A stretch of 64,000 bases of DNA from Moorella sp. E308F (GCF_006538365.1 NZ_BJKN01000001.1:1-64000), one strand, 5' to 3'. Shown: positions 1 to 8,610, numbered from the stretch's first letter. The notes: generated from the sequence alone by a model not told the origin. A program made the numbers and translations.

Positions 1-163
1 TTTGCTGGCGCAATCTTAGAATGATGTTTGTCTATATCCGGTTTAATCTGAGAAACTTTATTCTTTTGCTGCTATCTTCGTCTAATTTATTGTGAGAAGC
101 TTTTCCGAATTAAAGTGAGAATCTACACTTTTGTAAGTATCATTATTGTAAGTATCTTTCCCT

Positions 164-601
164 TTAAATTTTTTGAAGTCTAGACTTTAAAATTTTTAAA
201 GTCTGTTGAGTTTCAAGGCTTTCGGGTTCTTTTTTGTACGTGTCTATTTCCTCTAGAATTGGCTTCATAATGTATATAACCTTGGATTGTCCCCGTCCAA
301 GGTTTATTTCCTGGATGAGATCATATTTTGCCAATTCTTTCATGACTTTGACCGCCGTAGGTATGGAAACACCCAGATCTTCCGCAATTTCCTCACGTGC
401 GTACTTCACGTAAACACATCCCTTATCGTCCCACCAACCATTTTTCCTTGAAAGCTCCATACGGTCCAATAGTAAGCCGTAAGCAAGCTTTGCCGCAAGG
501 CTTAACTCTTTATATTTCGGATTTTTCAATAACACTTTGGGCACCATAACGAATCGAATAGAGTTTACTTCATTGACTTTGAAATACTCTCCCAAAATCA
601 T
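164..601 (-). CDS. Replication initiator protein A (RepA_N domain), short form
   Basis: A 145-residue protein whose first ~115 residues match the N-terminal domain of RepA_N replication initiators of Gram-positive plasmids and integrative elements: a winged-helix DNA-binding domain with the typical phrases AKLAYGLLLDRMELSRKNGW, then a Val-Tyr-hydrophobic strand and an HTH around SIPTAVKVMKEL. Full-length family members usually have a further C-terminal half, so this copy is short. Its stop at 164 is followed by AT-rich DNA containing two direct TGTAAGTATC repeats, which may be the decayed C-terminal part. The start follows a GGGAGGG ribosome binding site. A tRNA-Leu 3' fragment lies 270 bases upstream, so I infer that it belongs to an integrated element extending left of the window. 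Function as an initiator is family knowledge; whether this short form is active cannot be told. Confidence 0.8.
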   Translation of the reverse strand: MILGEYFKVNEVNSIRFVMVPKVLLKNPKYKELSLAAKLAYGLLLDRMELSRKNGWWDDKGCVYVKYAREEIAEDLGVSIPTAVKVMKELAKYDLIQEINLGRGQSKVIYIMKPILEEIDTYKKEPESLETQQTLKILKSRLQKI

Positions 602-866
602 AGCCCTCCCATTTAAAGGAGAGCTAGCTATCTTATTTGGTTTTATAGTTGCTGTCTGCTAGAATATTGGTAGTGCTAACTTTTTTACTGGGTGGCTCCC
701 CTTATTTTTTTAAATAAAAACCGCAAACAAAACCGCAAACAGATGTAATAATATTGAGCAACCCAGAAGGGTACAGGAAAAATTATTTGTCACGTGAAAC
801 CTAGAAGAATCAACACTTGCAGGGATTAGAAGGTACTGTCGAATACTGTCGAAACCCTAATCTTTA

Positions 867-924
867 GGACTCAAAATCCGGTGGCCGCGAGGCCGTGCGG
901 GTTCGACCCCCGCCTTCGGCACCA
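867..924 (+). other. 3' half of tRNA-Leu(CAA), probable attachment site of an integrated element
   Basis: The stretch reads as the 3' part of a leucine tRNA: anticodon loop CTCAAAA (anticodon CAA), a long variable arm (GGTGGCCGCGAGGCC), a T arm with GTTCGAC, the acceptor strand CTTCGGC and an encoded CCA at 922-924. The matching 5' acceptor strand GCCGAAG and the D arm are absent upstream, where the sequence is AT-rich and carries a repeated ACTGTCGAA motif. This is what an att site looks like when an integrase recombines into a tRNA gene and the far copy keeps only the 3' segment. The RepA gene at 164-601 supports this. A decayed tRNA pseudogene is the alternative. Confidence 0.75.
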
Positions 925-926
925 AT

Positions 927-958
927 AATACCAAGGCGTGAGAGCCTTGGTATTTTTC
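927..958 (+). terminator. Intrinsic terminator after the tRNA-Leu fragment
   Basis: An 11-bp perfect stem (AATACCAAGGC paired with GCCTTGGTATT) with a 6-base loop is followed by a T run. It sits three bases after the encoded CCA and so would terminate transcription of the original tRNA. Confidence 0.8.
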
Positions 959-974
959 TTTATATAGATATAGA

Positions 975-1010
975 AAAATGCCAGTAGCCGGGAGCAGCTG
1001 CTGGCATTTT
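975..1010 (-). terminator. Intrinsic terminator downstream of the cbiM remnant
   Basis: The stem AAATGCCAGTAGC pairs with GCTGCTGGCATTT with one mismatch, and on the minus strand it is followed by TTTTTCTATA. It ends the transcript of the DUF134/cbiM-remnant unit and could also act on the plus strand. Confidence 0.7.
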
Positions 1011-1031
1011 CCGTAATTTCCTATAACCTAG

Positions 1032-1535
1032 TTAATGGGCGTGCAGGTGAAAATAGCCCTGGTGGTGGTGCTCATGAAAGGCTGCGTCAATAAGGTTGCC
1101 CTGCATTAAAAGCTTCAGGAAAATAGCTATAATTATCCCCAGTCCCACCAGGGCTGACAGAATATAACCCAGGGCCTCGGCCCCAAAACTGCCTGCCAGC
1201 CTAGGAACGGTATAATCCGGGAAGAGGGTATGGGACCAGCTGGCGGCCAGTTTAACCATCCCGGCCGGGACAAAACCCAGCATCTGCTGTAACTCTTCCG
1301 GTGCCCATTCGCCCCAGGCCGTACTGCTAGCCAAGATTCCCAGTGGTGACAGCAGGATCAGGATACCCAGCCCTGTAGCCAGTCCCTTGAGGCCAGGGGC
1401 GCCGGCCCCGGCCGGAGCTGCCGGCCTGGCCTCCGGGTAAAGTTGCAGTAAGCCGGGGTTAGCCCGTTCAAGGTAGCGGACCACCAGGCCGGTAACTATC
1501 CCCTCGGCCGGGCCGGCCACCAGGAGATGGGCCAA
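1032..1535 (-). pseudogene. cbiM: 5'-truncated cobalt/nickel ECF transport protein CbiM with PDGLE domain
   Basis: The 167 codons match only the C-terminal half of CbiM/NikM-type proteins: the last CbiM helix (AHLLVAGPAEGIVTGLVVRYL region), then a PDGLE domain with two membrane segments and the phrase LLSPLGILASSTAWGEWAPEEL nearby. The usual ~200-residue N-terminal membrane part with the metal-binding start is missing. The C-terminus is His-rich (HEHHHQGYFHLHAH), consistent with metal binding. The fragment lies in the same frame directly after the TGA stop of the DUF134 gene; its first possible start is TTG at 1535. CbiM is the substrate-capture membrane subunit of cobalt ECF transporters, and no cbiN, cbiQ or cbiO is present. 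I read it as a deletion remnant rather than a functional gene. Confidence 0.75.
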
Positions 1536-1547
1536 AGGAGCCTTGGG

Positions 1548-2003
1548 TCAGGAAGGTTCTGAAGTGCGCCTCCTTTCCTGCCAGCCGTGACGCCGGCAAC
1601 GGCCCCTGCCCGGGCCGGCGATATCTGTACTGCCGCAATGGGGGCAGGTTCCAGTCTCCTCAGTTTCCGGTTCCCATTCATAACCACATTCTTCACAGCG
1701 GGCCTTTGCCCCTGCCAGGCGGTAAACCCCGCCTTCTACCCGGATAGCTTTGCCATTAATCAGGGCGTCGGCCACCTTACTCCGGGCTGCGCCGAGGATA
1801 CGGAAAAAGGTAGGCCGTGAGACCCTCATCCTGGCCGCGCATTCCTCCTGCTCCAGGCCTTCTATATCCTTCAGGCGAATGGCTTCCAGTTCTTCCACTG
1901 CCAGGACAACTTCTTCCAGTTGGCGTAAAGGTACGGCTGCCGGTTTAAAATAAGTAATCCCTGGTATAAATTCTACCCGCCGGCACTTGGGTGGCCTCGG
2001 CAT
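1548..2003 (-). CDS. DUF134 family HTH protein
   Basis: A 151-residue protein beginning [12 protein letters not shown] with the conserved N-terminus of the DUF134 family, which is common in anaerobes beside nitrogenase-cofactor-like and Mrp/NBP35 genes. Residues 30-100 hold a sigma-factor-like helix-turn-helix ([19 protein letters not shown], then SRPTFFRIL), so DNA binding is likely. The C-terminal part is a zinc ribbon with two Cys pairs (CEECGYEW and CPHCGSTD). The start is preceded by a GGGGGA ribosome binding site and a consensus promoter. It is followed in the same frame by the truncated cbiM. Its role is uncharacterised; a regulator is inferred. Confidence 0.85.
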   Translation of the reverse strand: MPRPPKCRRVEFIPGITYFKPAAVPLRQLEEVVLAVEELEAIRLKDIEGLEQEECAARMRVSRPTFFRILGAARSKVADALINGKAIRVEGGVYRLAGAKARCEECGYEWEPETEETGTCPHCGSTDIAGPGRGRCRRHGWQERRRTSEPS

Positions 2004-2037
2004 GATGGTCCCCCGCTTTCAAGCTTTACTTTACCTT

Positions 2038-2066
2038 ATCATAACCTCAATGTGGACTTATGTCAA
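2038..2066 (-). promoter_or_regulatory. Sigma-A type promoter of the DUF134 gene
   Basis: On the minus strand TTGACA and TATGAT are separated by exactly 17 bases, about 35 bases upstream of the DUF134 start codon. Confidence 0.75.
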
Positions 2067-2100
2067 CCATTAGGAAAGAATGTCCAATTACAACTCTACG

Positions 2101-2349
2101 TTATTTTTGCCGATGCGGGTAGACCTCATTCCCAACTATAACTAATTGACCATCACGATGCAAAACAACCGGCGCAATGACAGTCCTGTCCAGGGTTTCG
2201 GAGGCCGGCAGCAAAAACCCGCCCATCACGTTGGCGGCCGGGATTAAAAAGCGGTGGTCGCCGTCAATCACCCGCCGCAATAGGTGCGGCCCTACCAGGC
2301 CGATAAAGCCGATAATGCCCAGAAAAGAAACCACTTCGTCCACAATCAC
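2101..2349 (-). pseudogene. Remnant of a FecCD/BtuC-type ABC transporter permease
   Basis: Eighty-two codons match the C-terminal part of iron-siderophore/cobalamin permeases: the motif [12 protein letters not shown], the following DHR tripeptide, a loop and helix region ([15 protein letters not shown]) and then the family's PxELPVG site, which here reads PVVLHRDG and drifts out of register. About 250 N-terminal residues and the last helix are missing. It lies directly behind fmdE on the same strand, as a metal transporter would, but no ATPase or binding protein accompanies it. I infer a deletion remnant of a larger metal or cofactor uptake operon. Confidence 0.7.
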
Positions 2350-2363
2350 AACTACCGGAAAGG

Positions 2364-2981
2364 TTACTTTACCCCCCAGCCGCGGCTGTAATTTTCAGCG
2401 CAGGGGATGCAGGCATACCGCCCCTCCTTTACCCTGGCTCGGACTTCTGCCACCAGCTCCCCGCAATAAGCGCAGGTCACGGAGTTAAAAAGGCGGGCTT
2501 TCGCTGGCATGGCGAGCTTCACATGTTCTGTTTTAAATATTTCCTCCTCCGGCGCCTCCAGGATAAATTGCAAGCGCTGTTCCTGGTAACGGTCAAAGAG
2601 CTCCTTTTCCGCAGGTGTGGCCTGGCCGTTAAAAACCCTCTCCCGCAAGTTCCGGTAATTCTCGTCTTCCTGCCATGCTCCACTTTTTAAGGCTACCCGG
2701 ACGGCAGCACCAGTCTTCCTATCACCAATAGTAAATACATGCTTGCCGTAGTCCCGGTAAAGGAGATTGCCTTTTCCCAGCGTGCAGCCAGTAAGCACCT
2801 GGATGGCATCCACCCCGCAGGCATCGGTTTCTACAATGGCCACCAGCTCTTCATCGCCTGCCCGGCCGGCAGCCAGTTCCCGCAGGGCTATTTTTGCCGC
2901 CCTGTAGCCAATGGCCAGGCCCGGGCAGCTATGCCCGTGAAAGGCCACGGCCCTTTCCCAATCGTTGGTAATTGGTTCCAT
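2364..2981 (-). CDS. FmdE family protein with C-terminal zinc ribbon
   Basis: A 205-residue FmdE-domain protein. The N-terminus has the hallmark [15 protein letters not shown], then [21 protein letters not shown] and a lysine/arginine-rich segment, all typical of the FmdE domain named after a protein encoded with molybdenum formylmethanofuran dehydrogenase. Residues ~170-195 form a zinc ribbon (CAYCGELV and CIPCAENY). It is probably cytoplasmic and metal-binding; a role in Mo/W enzyme maturation is suggested by family context but not proven. The start has an AAGGAGA ribosome binding site. Its leader contains two hairpins (see 3011-3066 and 3074-3090). The next gene downstream is a broken FecCD permease. 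Confidence 0.85.
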   Translation of the reverse strand: MEPITNDWERAVAFHGHSCPGLAIGYRAAKIALRELAAGRAGDEELVAIVETDACGVDAIQVLTGCTLGKGNLLYRDYGKHVFTIGDRKTGAAVRVALKSGAWQEDENYRNLRERVFNGQATPAEKELFDRYQEQRLQFILEAPEEEIFKTEHVKLAMPAKARLFNSVTCAYCGELVAEVRARVKEGRYACIPCAENYSRGWGVK

Positions 2982-3010
2982 GATTTAAATCTCTCCTTTT
3001 CTCCCATCTA

Positions 3011-3066
3011 GAAAATAAAAATAACCACTTCAGGCGCCCCTTCTGGGGCACATACCCTCCGTGGTT
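3011..3066 (-). terminator. Leader terminator/attenuator upstream of fmdE
   Basis: On the minus strand the outer stem AACCAC/GTGGTT encloses an inner GCCCC-AGAA-GGGGC hairpin and is followed by ATTTTTATTTT. It sits in the 5' leader only ~30 bases before the fmdE start codon, so it looks like an attenuator rather than the end of malQ transcription, although the latter is possible since malQ lies upstream on the same strand. Confidence 0.5.
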
Positions 3067-3073
3067 ACATCTT

Positions 3074-3090
3074 ACAACCTCCATGGTTGT
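3074..3090 (-). promoter_or_regulatory. Small hairpin ACAACC-ATGGA-GGTTGT in the fmdE leader
   Basis: A 6-bp stem with loop ATGGA. The same loop with a compensated stem (AGAACC/GGTTCT) occurs at 32418-32434 in the leader of a metal-transporter gene. Function unknown; see findings. Confidence 0.35.
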
Positions 3091-3130
3091 TAAATATTTT
3101 ATTCGCCATGCAAAGCTAAAATCCTGCCGC

Positions 3131-5163
3131 TTAATCCCCATCCCGCAGGCGGTTGACTTCTTTAAACAGGGACACTATTTGCGACATCCCGCTGAATTCC
3201 TCCAGGCTGTAGCGCGTTTTCCGCCGCCAGTTGGGGTAACGGTTTCCCGTACCCGGGACATTCTGGGGCTCTCTTTCCAACCATAGATCCTCAAGGTTGA
3301 CGAGAAGAAGCTGCGCCCGGCTTGCGGCTAGATAGGCTAGGCAACCACGTAAAAGGCTGCCAGCCTCCGTCGTGGCTACTGACAAAAAACCTTGATGATA
3401 CAGGAAAAGGGGGAGAGCCGCCTTTAGACGGCCGCCTTGTCCGCCAAAAAGAAGCAAAGGGCGGCATGTCGTGGGTACTCAGGCCGGCCAAACACCCGGC
3501 ACGCACCGGTGCCAGGGCCCGGCTCGGCTTTCCGGTGTATTCGGTGGCCAGGATATACATGCGGTTGACCTTGTGCCGCTCCATGGCACGGCGGACGTAA
3601 CCCGGCACCGTACCCAGGTCTTCACCGACAAGTAATGCTTTATGGCGCCGGGATTCTAAGGCCAAAATTGCGTAAAATTCCTCAGCGTGATAGCGAACGT
3701 AAACTCCTTCCGCGGCTGTAAGCCCTTTCGGTATCCAAAAAAGGTGGTGCAAACCCATGACGTGATCCAGGCGCAAAATACCTGCATGGCGCAGGTGATG
3801 GCGCAGGCAGGCTATATAATAGCGGTAGCCGTCTTCCCGTATTCCTTCCGGGTGCAGGGGAGGAAATCCCCAGTCCTGTCCCTCGCGAAAAAAAGCATCG
3901 GGCGGCGCCCCGCTGCTGGCCGCCAGGCAAAAATTCCGGCGGTAGCGCCAGACGTCGTATCCCTCGCGGTGGACTCCCAGGGGCAAATCGAGATACAAAT
4001 TGCCTTTGGCCAGGGATTGAAACTGGCGATAGGCCTGCCATTGGACATACAAATGATACGCCGCGACTTCCCGATCATAATCGCCCTCTTTTAGAAAACC
4101 GTCCCGCATTCGTGCCGGCCACGCCGTCCAGCCGGCACGCCTTTTTTCCACGGCGGCCAGAAACCGGGCGTAATCTAGAACTTCCCTTTTGCCGGCCACC
4201 CAGGTGGCTAATTCCGCCTGTCCTTTTACGTTACTGTTATAAAATTCACGGGCACAGATTGCAAAGACTTTTCTCTTGAGAGCCATTACCCGTCGATAAT
4301 CGACAAAAGATGTTTTCCGTAAAAAAGCCGCTTCGTCCTGGAATTCCTTCGAGTTTAAGAAATCCCGGGCCTCTCGGGATTTCTGCACTTCTTCCAGCTG
4401 AGAAACGTCCAAATAAAACTCATTCCAAAAAAGGCGGCTTACGGGCTGATAGGGACTGGGCTCCATGGGTTCATCCAGAAAAGCAGCCAGGAAGGGTAGA
4501 GTGGCGACAAAACTGCCGCCCAGCCGTTCCACCCAATTAGAAAAGGCCTCCAGGTCTCCGAAATCACCGGATCCCAGGCTGCGCTGCGAATGAAGGGCAT
4601 ATAGGGGCACAAAGCAGCCCCATATTTTTTCCCGGCCTTTCGGCAGGTTCCATGCCTGAAAAGGGGCGGAAATCAGCATTACCTCTTTATCGTCCCCGGC
4701 AAAACTTAAAGACAAGCGGTGATAGCCCCAGGGTAATTTTATAGGCAGCCGCAACAGCCGGGCTTCATAAACAGCTCCTTCCACCACGGCTGCCCGGGTT
4801 AGGGGGAGGGAAGAGGGTACATGCTATACCGCCACAACCCGCCTCCTTCTAAATGTAGTTTGCATTCCAGGCGGCTAGCAATCTTTGCCGCAGGCAGGCG
4901 GAGTTCTAAGCAGGGACTACTACCGGACCAAACCACGGTTACCGGCTCACAAAATTTACGCCAGCGCTCCTGACGTCGCTCCCGCACGGCCCTTAAGACG
5001 TCGGCCATATTAGCCACCGGCGCTCCCAGGGCCTGTAAAACCGCCAGCAACGTTTCCGGTTCAGCCGTCTGGAGGTTACCCTCACCATCGCGATAGGCGG
5101 GCTCTACGCCATATAGGCAGCAAGTTGGTACAAAAGATGCAATTCTTTTTCGCGTCTAACCAT
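3131..5163 (-). pseudogene. malQ: 4-alpha-glucanotransferase (amylomaltase, GH77), frameshifted
   Basis: The gene can only be read by changing frame at least three times: near 5110 (after the N-terminal LLYQLAAYM), near 4820 (before VPSSLPLTRAAVVEGAVYEA) and near 3430. The long central ORF (3291-4787) keeps the GH77 catalytic signatures: nucleophile region RLDHVMGL, acid/base region GEDLGT and the third acid in STHDMPPF. After FASFWR the chain jumps directly to the helix LKAALPLFLYHQGF in another frame, so ~40-50 residues of the family are also deleted. An N-terminal beta domain precedes the barrel as in long MalQ forms. MalQ transfers glucan chains between malto-oligosaccharides. No other glycogen genes are nearby. 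Multiple lesions plus a deletion indicate true decay rather than one sequencing error. Confidence 0.8.
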
Positions 5164-5216
5164 CAATTATTACCTGCCAGGCGATGTTATTAAATATAAT
5201 TTTCCCCTTCCCAAGG

Positions 5217-5645
5217 TTATTCAATTTTTCTTTTTCCCTCCCGGCACTTCGCGCACAAGCCGTAAACTTCAAAACAATGTTCCGTCGGCAAGAACCCTTT
5301 GCGGTCCAATTCCTGTATTAATTCTTCCATGGGACAAAAGTCAACGGCAAAATAAGCGCCGCACATTTTACACACGGCGTGATGATGGTGTCCTTCCTCC
5401 CGCCGCAGTTCGTATAAATCGGCACCTGTCTGGGAAGAAACGCGGCATAAAAGCCCTTTTTCGAGCAATAAATCTATGTTGCGGTAAACGGTAGAAAAAT
5501 TTGTTCCGGGAAGAATTTCAATGACCTTTTGGAACAGATCTTGAGCGCTTAAAAAAGAGCGGGTGTTTTTAAGGACCGCCAGGATGGCCTTTCGCTGGGG
5601 AGTTACCCTGAGGTCGTTTTGCCTTAACAGTTCTTCTACATCCAC
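5217..5645 (-). CDS. Fur family metal-responsive repressor (probable Zur)
   Basis: A ~142-residue Fur-type regulator: winged helix (RVTPQRKAILAVL, then TNFSTVYRNIDLL), the His-rich hinge EGHHHHAVCKMCG and a C-terminal structural zinc site of two CxxC motifs (CKMC and CAKC). I place the start at GTG 5645 (MDVEELLRQ), which has a GGAAAGGAG ribosome binding site and overlaps the end of the permease gene by ~10 bases; a longer upstream reading is unlikely. It is the last gene of the znuABC-like operon, so zinc-dependent self-regulation is the simplest guess (inference). A second Fur paralogue lies on the other side of the operon. Confidence 0.85.
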   Translation of the reverse strand: MDVEELLRQNDLRVTPQRKAILAVLKNTRSFLSAQDLFQKVIEILPGTNFSTVYRNIDLLLEKGLLCRVSSQTGADLYELRREEGHHHHAVCKMCGAYFAVDFCPMEELIQELDRKGFLPTEHCFEVYGLCAKCREGKRKIE

Positions 5646-6445
5646 TTTTTTATTACTCCTTTCCCAACCATAACTGCCACCAGCAACCCCGCCGCAATAA
5701 GCACAATAGTCCCCCCGGGGGCCAGATCGAAAATAAACGAAGCGTACAGGCCGCAAGTCACCGAAATAAGGGCCGCCAGGATGGCTATAACGAAAGTTTC
5801 TTTGAAACTGCGGGCAACCTGCAGGCTCACCGCCGGCGGTATTACCATTAAGGCCGACACCAAAAGGGTCCCCACCACCCTTACCGCCAGGGCGACGGTC
5901 AGGGCAGTGAGCAAGGTAAAATAAATGCTCACGGCAGTGACCGGTATTCCCGCCAGGCGCGCCGCCTCTTCGTCAAAGGTAATGGCAAAAAGCTCGCGAT
6001 GTAGAAGCGTTACGGACATAAGGATAAATATGCCGGCACCGGCAATGACCGCCACATCCCTTGGGGATACGGCCACCAGGCTGCCGAACAAATATGAAAA
6101 GAGATCGGCGTTAAAGACCTTTTTTAAGCTGATCATTATCACAGCCAGGGCCATGCCGCCGGACATGACTACCGCCAGGGCTACTTCGGCATAGCGAGGA
6201 AAGGCCCGGCGGATAAACTCGATGATTAAAGCGGCGCCGGCCGCCGCAAGTAGGGCGCCGTAAAAAGGATAAAAACCCAAGAGCATCCCTCCGGCGACGC
6301 CGGCCAGGCTGGCATGGGCCAGACTGTCACCCACCAGGGATAACCTTCTAAGTACAATAAAGACACCCAGGGTGGCGGCCAGAACGGCGGTAATCATACC
6401 GGCTATCAAGGCCCGCTGCATGAAATCAAAGCTAAAGATCCACAT
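5636..6445 (-). CDS. znuB: Metal ABC transporter permease (ZnuB/TroC type)
   Basis: About 270 residues with eight or nine predicted membrane helices, beginning MWIFSFDFMQRALIAGMITA, and with the family phrase RRLSLVGDSLAHASLAGVA typical of zinc/manganese ABC-3 permeases. It forms the membrane channel of a high-affinity divalent metal importer with the neighbouring ATPase and lipoprotein. The start overlaps the ATPase stop; ATG 6451 is also possible behind the AGGTGAT site. Co-transcribed with znuC, znuA and the Fur-family gene. Confidence 0.88.
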   Translation of the reverse strand: MWIFSFDFMQRALIAGMITAVLAATLGVFIVLRRLSLVGDSLAHASLAGVAGGMLLGFYPFYGALLAAAGAALIIEFIRRAFPRYAEVALAVVMSGGMALAVIMISLKKVFNADLFSYLFGSLVAVSPRDVAVIAGAGIFILMSVTLLHRELFAITFDEEAARLAGIPVTAVSIYFTLLTALTVALAVRVVGTLLVSALMVIPPAVSLQVARSFKETFVIAILAALISVTCGLYASFIFDLAPGGTIVLIAAGLLVAVMVGKGVIKKWM

Positions 6446-7193
6446 AATCATCACCTATACGGTAACCGAGAACGTCGGCGATGTGGTTCTGGTCCACTTC
6501 ATTTATTTGCTCATGAATGTAGACGTGTCGATCGCGAACACAGCCAATTTTTTGGGCCCTAGTAAAAGCCGCCCCTATATCATGGGTTACGATAACTATC
6601 GTCATGCCCCTTTCCCGGTTTAGATGGGCGAGAAGGCGATAAAAATCTTCCCGTGCGGCGGCATCTATGCCGGTGGTAGGCTCGTCAAGGAACAGAGCCG
6701 CCGGCTTTTTGGCCAGGGCCCGCGCGAGAAAAACCTTCTGGCGCTGGCCGCCGGAAAGTTCGCCAATGAGGCGACCCGCCAAATCTCTAATACCCACCAA
6801 TTCCATGGCTTCGTCTATATTATCTTTTCTGGCGCGTCTATCCAAAAACCCTTTCAAGCCCCCGTAATACCCGGAAGCCACTACCTCGGCCACTGTTGCG
6901 GGAAAAGAAGCATTGATATCGCCGGCATTCTGGGAAATGTAACCTATCAAGCCCCAATCCCGAAAGTTCCTAATGTCCCTGCCAAATAGCCTTACTTCCC
7001 CGACCTTCGGCCTAAGAAGACCCACCATTATTTTAAGCAGGGTGGACTTGGCGGCGCCGTTGCGCCCGATAAGGGCAAGAAAATCGCCGCAGTTCACCTT
7101 TAGATTGACCCCTTCAAGGACGGGGATGCCGTTATAAGCAAAGGTGACATCGTTCATGCGAACTACTTCTCCACATTCAAGGCAACGGTCCAT
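6432..7193 (-). CDS. znuC: Metal ABC transporter ATP-binding protein (ZnuC type)
   Basis: A 253-residue ATPase: Walker A GRNGAAKST (the usual Gly before Lys is Ala here), Q-loop at YISQN, signature LSGGQRQK, Walker B ALFLDEPTTGID and switch His in IVTHD. It energises zinc-type uptake together with the adjacent permease and binding protein. The ribosome binding site AGAAAGGAAA lies before ATG 7193. The substitution in Walker A is mild and does not suggest loss of function. Confidence 0.88.
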   Translation of the reverse strand: MDRCLECGEVVRMNDVTFAYNGIPVLEGVNLKVNCGDFLALIGRNGAAKSTLLKIMVGLLRPKVGEVRLFGRDIRNFRDWGLIGYISQNAGDINASFPATVAEVVASGYYGGLKGFLDRRARKDNIDEAMELVGIRDLAGRLIGELSGGQRQKVFLARALAKKPAALFLDEPTTGIDAAAREDFYRLLAHLNRERGMTIVIVTHDIGAAFTRAQKIGCVRDRHVYIHEQINEVDQNHIADVLGYRIGDDYVDL

Positions 7194-7207
7194 AATGATT
7201 TTCCTTT

Positions 7208-8107
7208 CTACTCCAGGGCTTTTTTGAGGGCCGCCAGATTTTTTGCCATAATGGAAAAGTAGTCTTCGCTGGCCTCCATCTCTTCCTTAGTCAATCCGCC
7301 GATAGGATTTAAAACCAAAGTCCCCGCTCCCGCCTCCCGTGCCAGGGCTTCGGCCAGTTTAGGACTGGCCAGGGTTTCAAAAAAGATATATTTTACGCCT
7401 TTGCTGCGGCAAAGGGTTATGAGCTCCGCCATCTGCTGGGCCGACGGTTCCTGCTGGGGTGAAAGCCCGCTGATAGGAATCTGGTTGAGGCCGTAACGCC
7501 TGGCAAGATAACCGAAGGCGGCATGGGAGGTTACGATATCTCTTCTAGTAACGGCGTTCAGGGTATCCCGGTACTCACGGTCCAGCATGGCAAATTTTTT
7601 ATCCAATTCATGGTAATTTTTTTCATAATAACTTTTATTATCGCCGTCTACCGTCGCCACTGCTTCAAATATCCTCCTGGCTATCTCCCGGGCAAGGAGT
7701 GGATCCAGCCATATGTGGGGGTCATTGTTTTCTATCAGACCTTGGCCCGCTTCCAAGGTCACGACTCCCTTCTCCTGCAGCTGGCCCTCAATTTTCTTTG
7801 CCCAGGCATCCATGGGTTCACCTAAAAAAATAAATAATTTCCCGCTGTAAATCGAAGCAATCTGCCGGGGCGAAGGCTCATAATCATGGGGTTCGACACC
7901 TGCAGGTTGTAGATTCTCTACCACGGCTCTATCCCCAACTATCTTTTTAGTGAAATCATAAAGGGGATAAAAGGTAGTATAAATTTTTAAAGGGCCGCTT
8001 TCCGCCGGCACTAGACCTTCCTTTTCCCGACAACCTGCAATAAAAAAAATGAGGGCGATAACCAGTAATTTTAAGACGATGCCCCGCGATTTGTAACCGA
8101 CTTTCAT
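7208..8107 (-). CDS. znuA: Metal ABC transporter substrate-binding lipoprotein (ZnuA/TroA type)
   Basis: A 299-residue cluster A-I solute-binding protein. Residues 1-25 form a lipoprotein signal (LLVIALIFFIAGC). Metal ligands typical for the family are visible: His in VEPHDYEPSP, His in NNDPHIWLDP, His in VTSHAAFGYLARRYG and the acidic residue near the C-terminus. It lacks the long His-rich loop of some zinc proteins. It captures Zn or Mn outside the membrane and delivers it to the permease. First gene of the znuACB-fur operon, behind a consensus promoter with an AT-rich operator-like stretch. Confidence 0.88.
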   Translation of the reverse strand: MKVGYKSRGIVLKLLVIALIFFIAGCREKEGLVPAESGPLKIYTTFYPLYDFTKKIVGDRAVVENLQPAGVEPHDYEPSPRQIASIYSGKLFIFLGEPMDAWAKKIEGQLQEKGVVTLEAGQGLIENNDPHIWLDPLLAREIARRIFEAVATVDGDNKSYYEKNYHELDKKFAMLDREYRDTLNAVTRRDIVTSHAAFGYLARRYGLNQIPISGLSPQQEPSAQQMAELITLCRSKGVKYIFFETLASPKLAEALAREAGAGTLVLNPIGGLTKEEMEASEDYFSIMAKNLAALKKALE

Positions 8108-8152
8108 TTAACCTCCCGGCCTCCTGCAATCGATTTGCATTTGCATTATAAT

Positions 8153-8181
8153 TATATAACTTTTCTCTTAAAAAATGTCAA
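8153..8181 (-). promoter_or_regulatory. Promoter of the znuA operon with adjacent operator-like AT-rich stretch
   Basis: TTGACA and TATATA are 17 bases apart on the minus strand. Immediately downstream lies AATTATAATGCAAATGCAAA, containing repeated ATGCAAA and resembling Fur/Zur-type operators in base composition, so metal-dependent repression at this site is plausible but inferred. Confidence 0.55.
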
Positions 8182-8187
8182 TGAATT

Positions 8188-8607
8188 TTATTCGCGGCAG
8201 GCCGGGCAGTAACCGAAAAAGATTGTAGAGGTGCTTAGGACTTCAAACCCTTCCTCATTTGTATATTTCCCTAGAGGCTCTTGCATTCTCTGAAACTCGT
8301 AGGTACGACTGCACTTTAAGCAGACAAAGTGGCTGTGGGGGCTTCTATTCATCTCATATCTGGCCGAACCGTTAAGGGTCGGAGCCTTAACAATAATCCC
8401 CATCTGGGTAAATAAATCCAATGTCCGATAAACGGTCGCCCTTCCAACCGTCGGGCAGTACCGGCGCGCCGCATGGTAAATGGTTTCTGCCGTAGGGTGT
8501 TCCCGGGACAGTTCCATAAAGGCCTTTAGAACCGCCTGCCGCTGGGGGGTTAAACGCCGATCGCTTTCTTGAAATTTTTCCAGGTGTAAAGAGGTAATGA
8601 CAGGCAT
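8188..8607 (-). CDS. Fur family transcriptional regulator (PerR/Zur-like)
   Basis: A 139-residue Fur-family protein: DNA-binding part RLTPQRQAVLKAF and VGRATVYRTLDLF, regulatory His residues in SPHSHFVCLKCS, and CxxC pairs CLKC and CPAC that hold structural zinc. It is a paralogue of the regulator at 5217-5645 and is transcribed just upstream of the znuA operon on the same strand, three bases after the IscU gene. Which metal or peroxide it senses cannot be decided from sequence. Confidence 0.85.
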   Translation of the reverse strand: MPVITSLHLEKFQESDRRLTPQRQAVLKAFMELSREHPTAETIYHAARRYCPTVGRATVYRTLDLFTQMGIIVKAPTLNGSARYEMNRSPHSHFVCLKCSRTYEFQRMQEPLGKYTNEEGFEVLSTSTIFFGYCPACRE

Positions 8608-8610
8608 TTC

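Noticed and set aside
1500-1560. TGA at the DUF134/cbiM junction as a selenocysteine codon
   Set aside because: The TGA is the natural end of DUF134 proteins, no family homologue continues through it, and no stable selenocysteine-insertion-type hairpin is evident just behind it.
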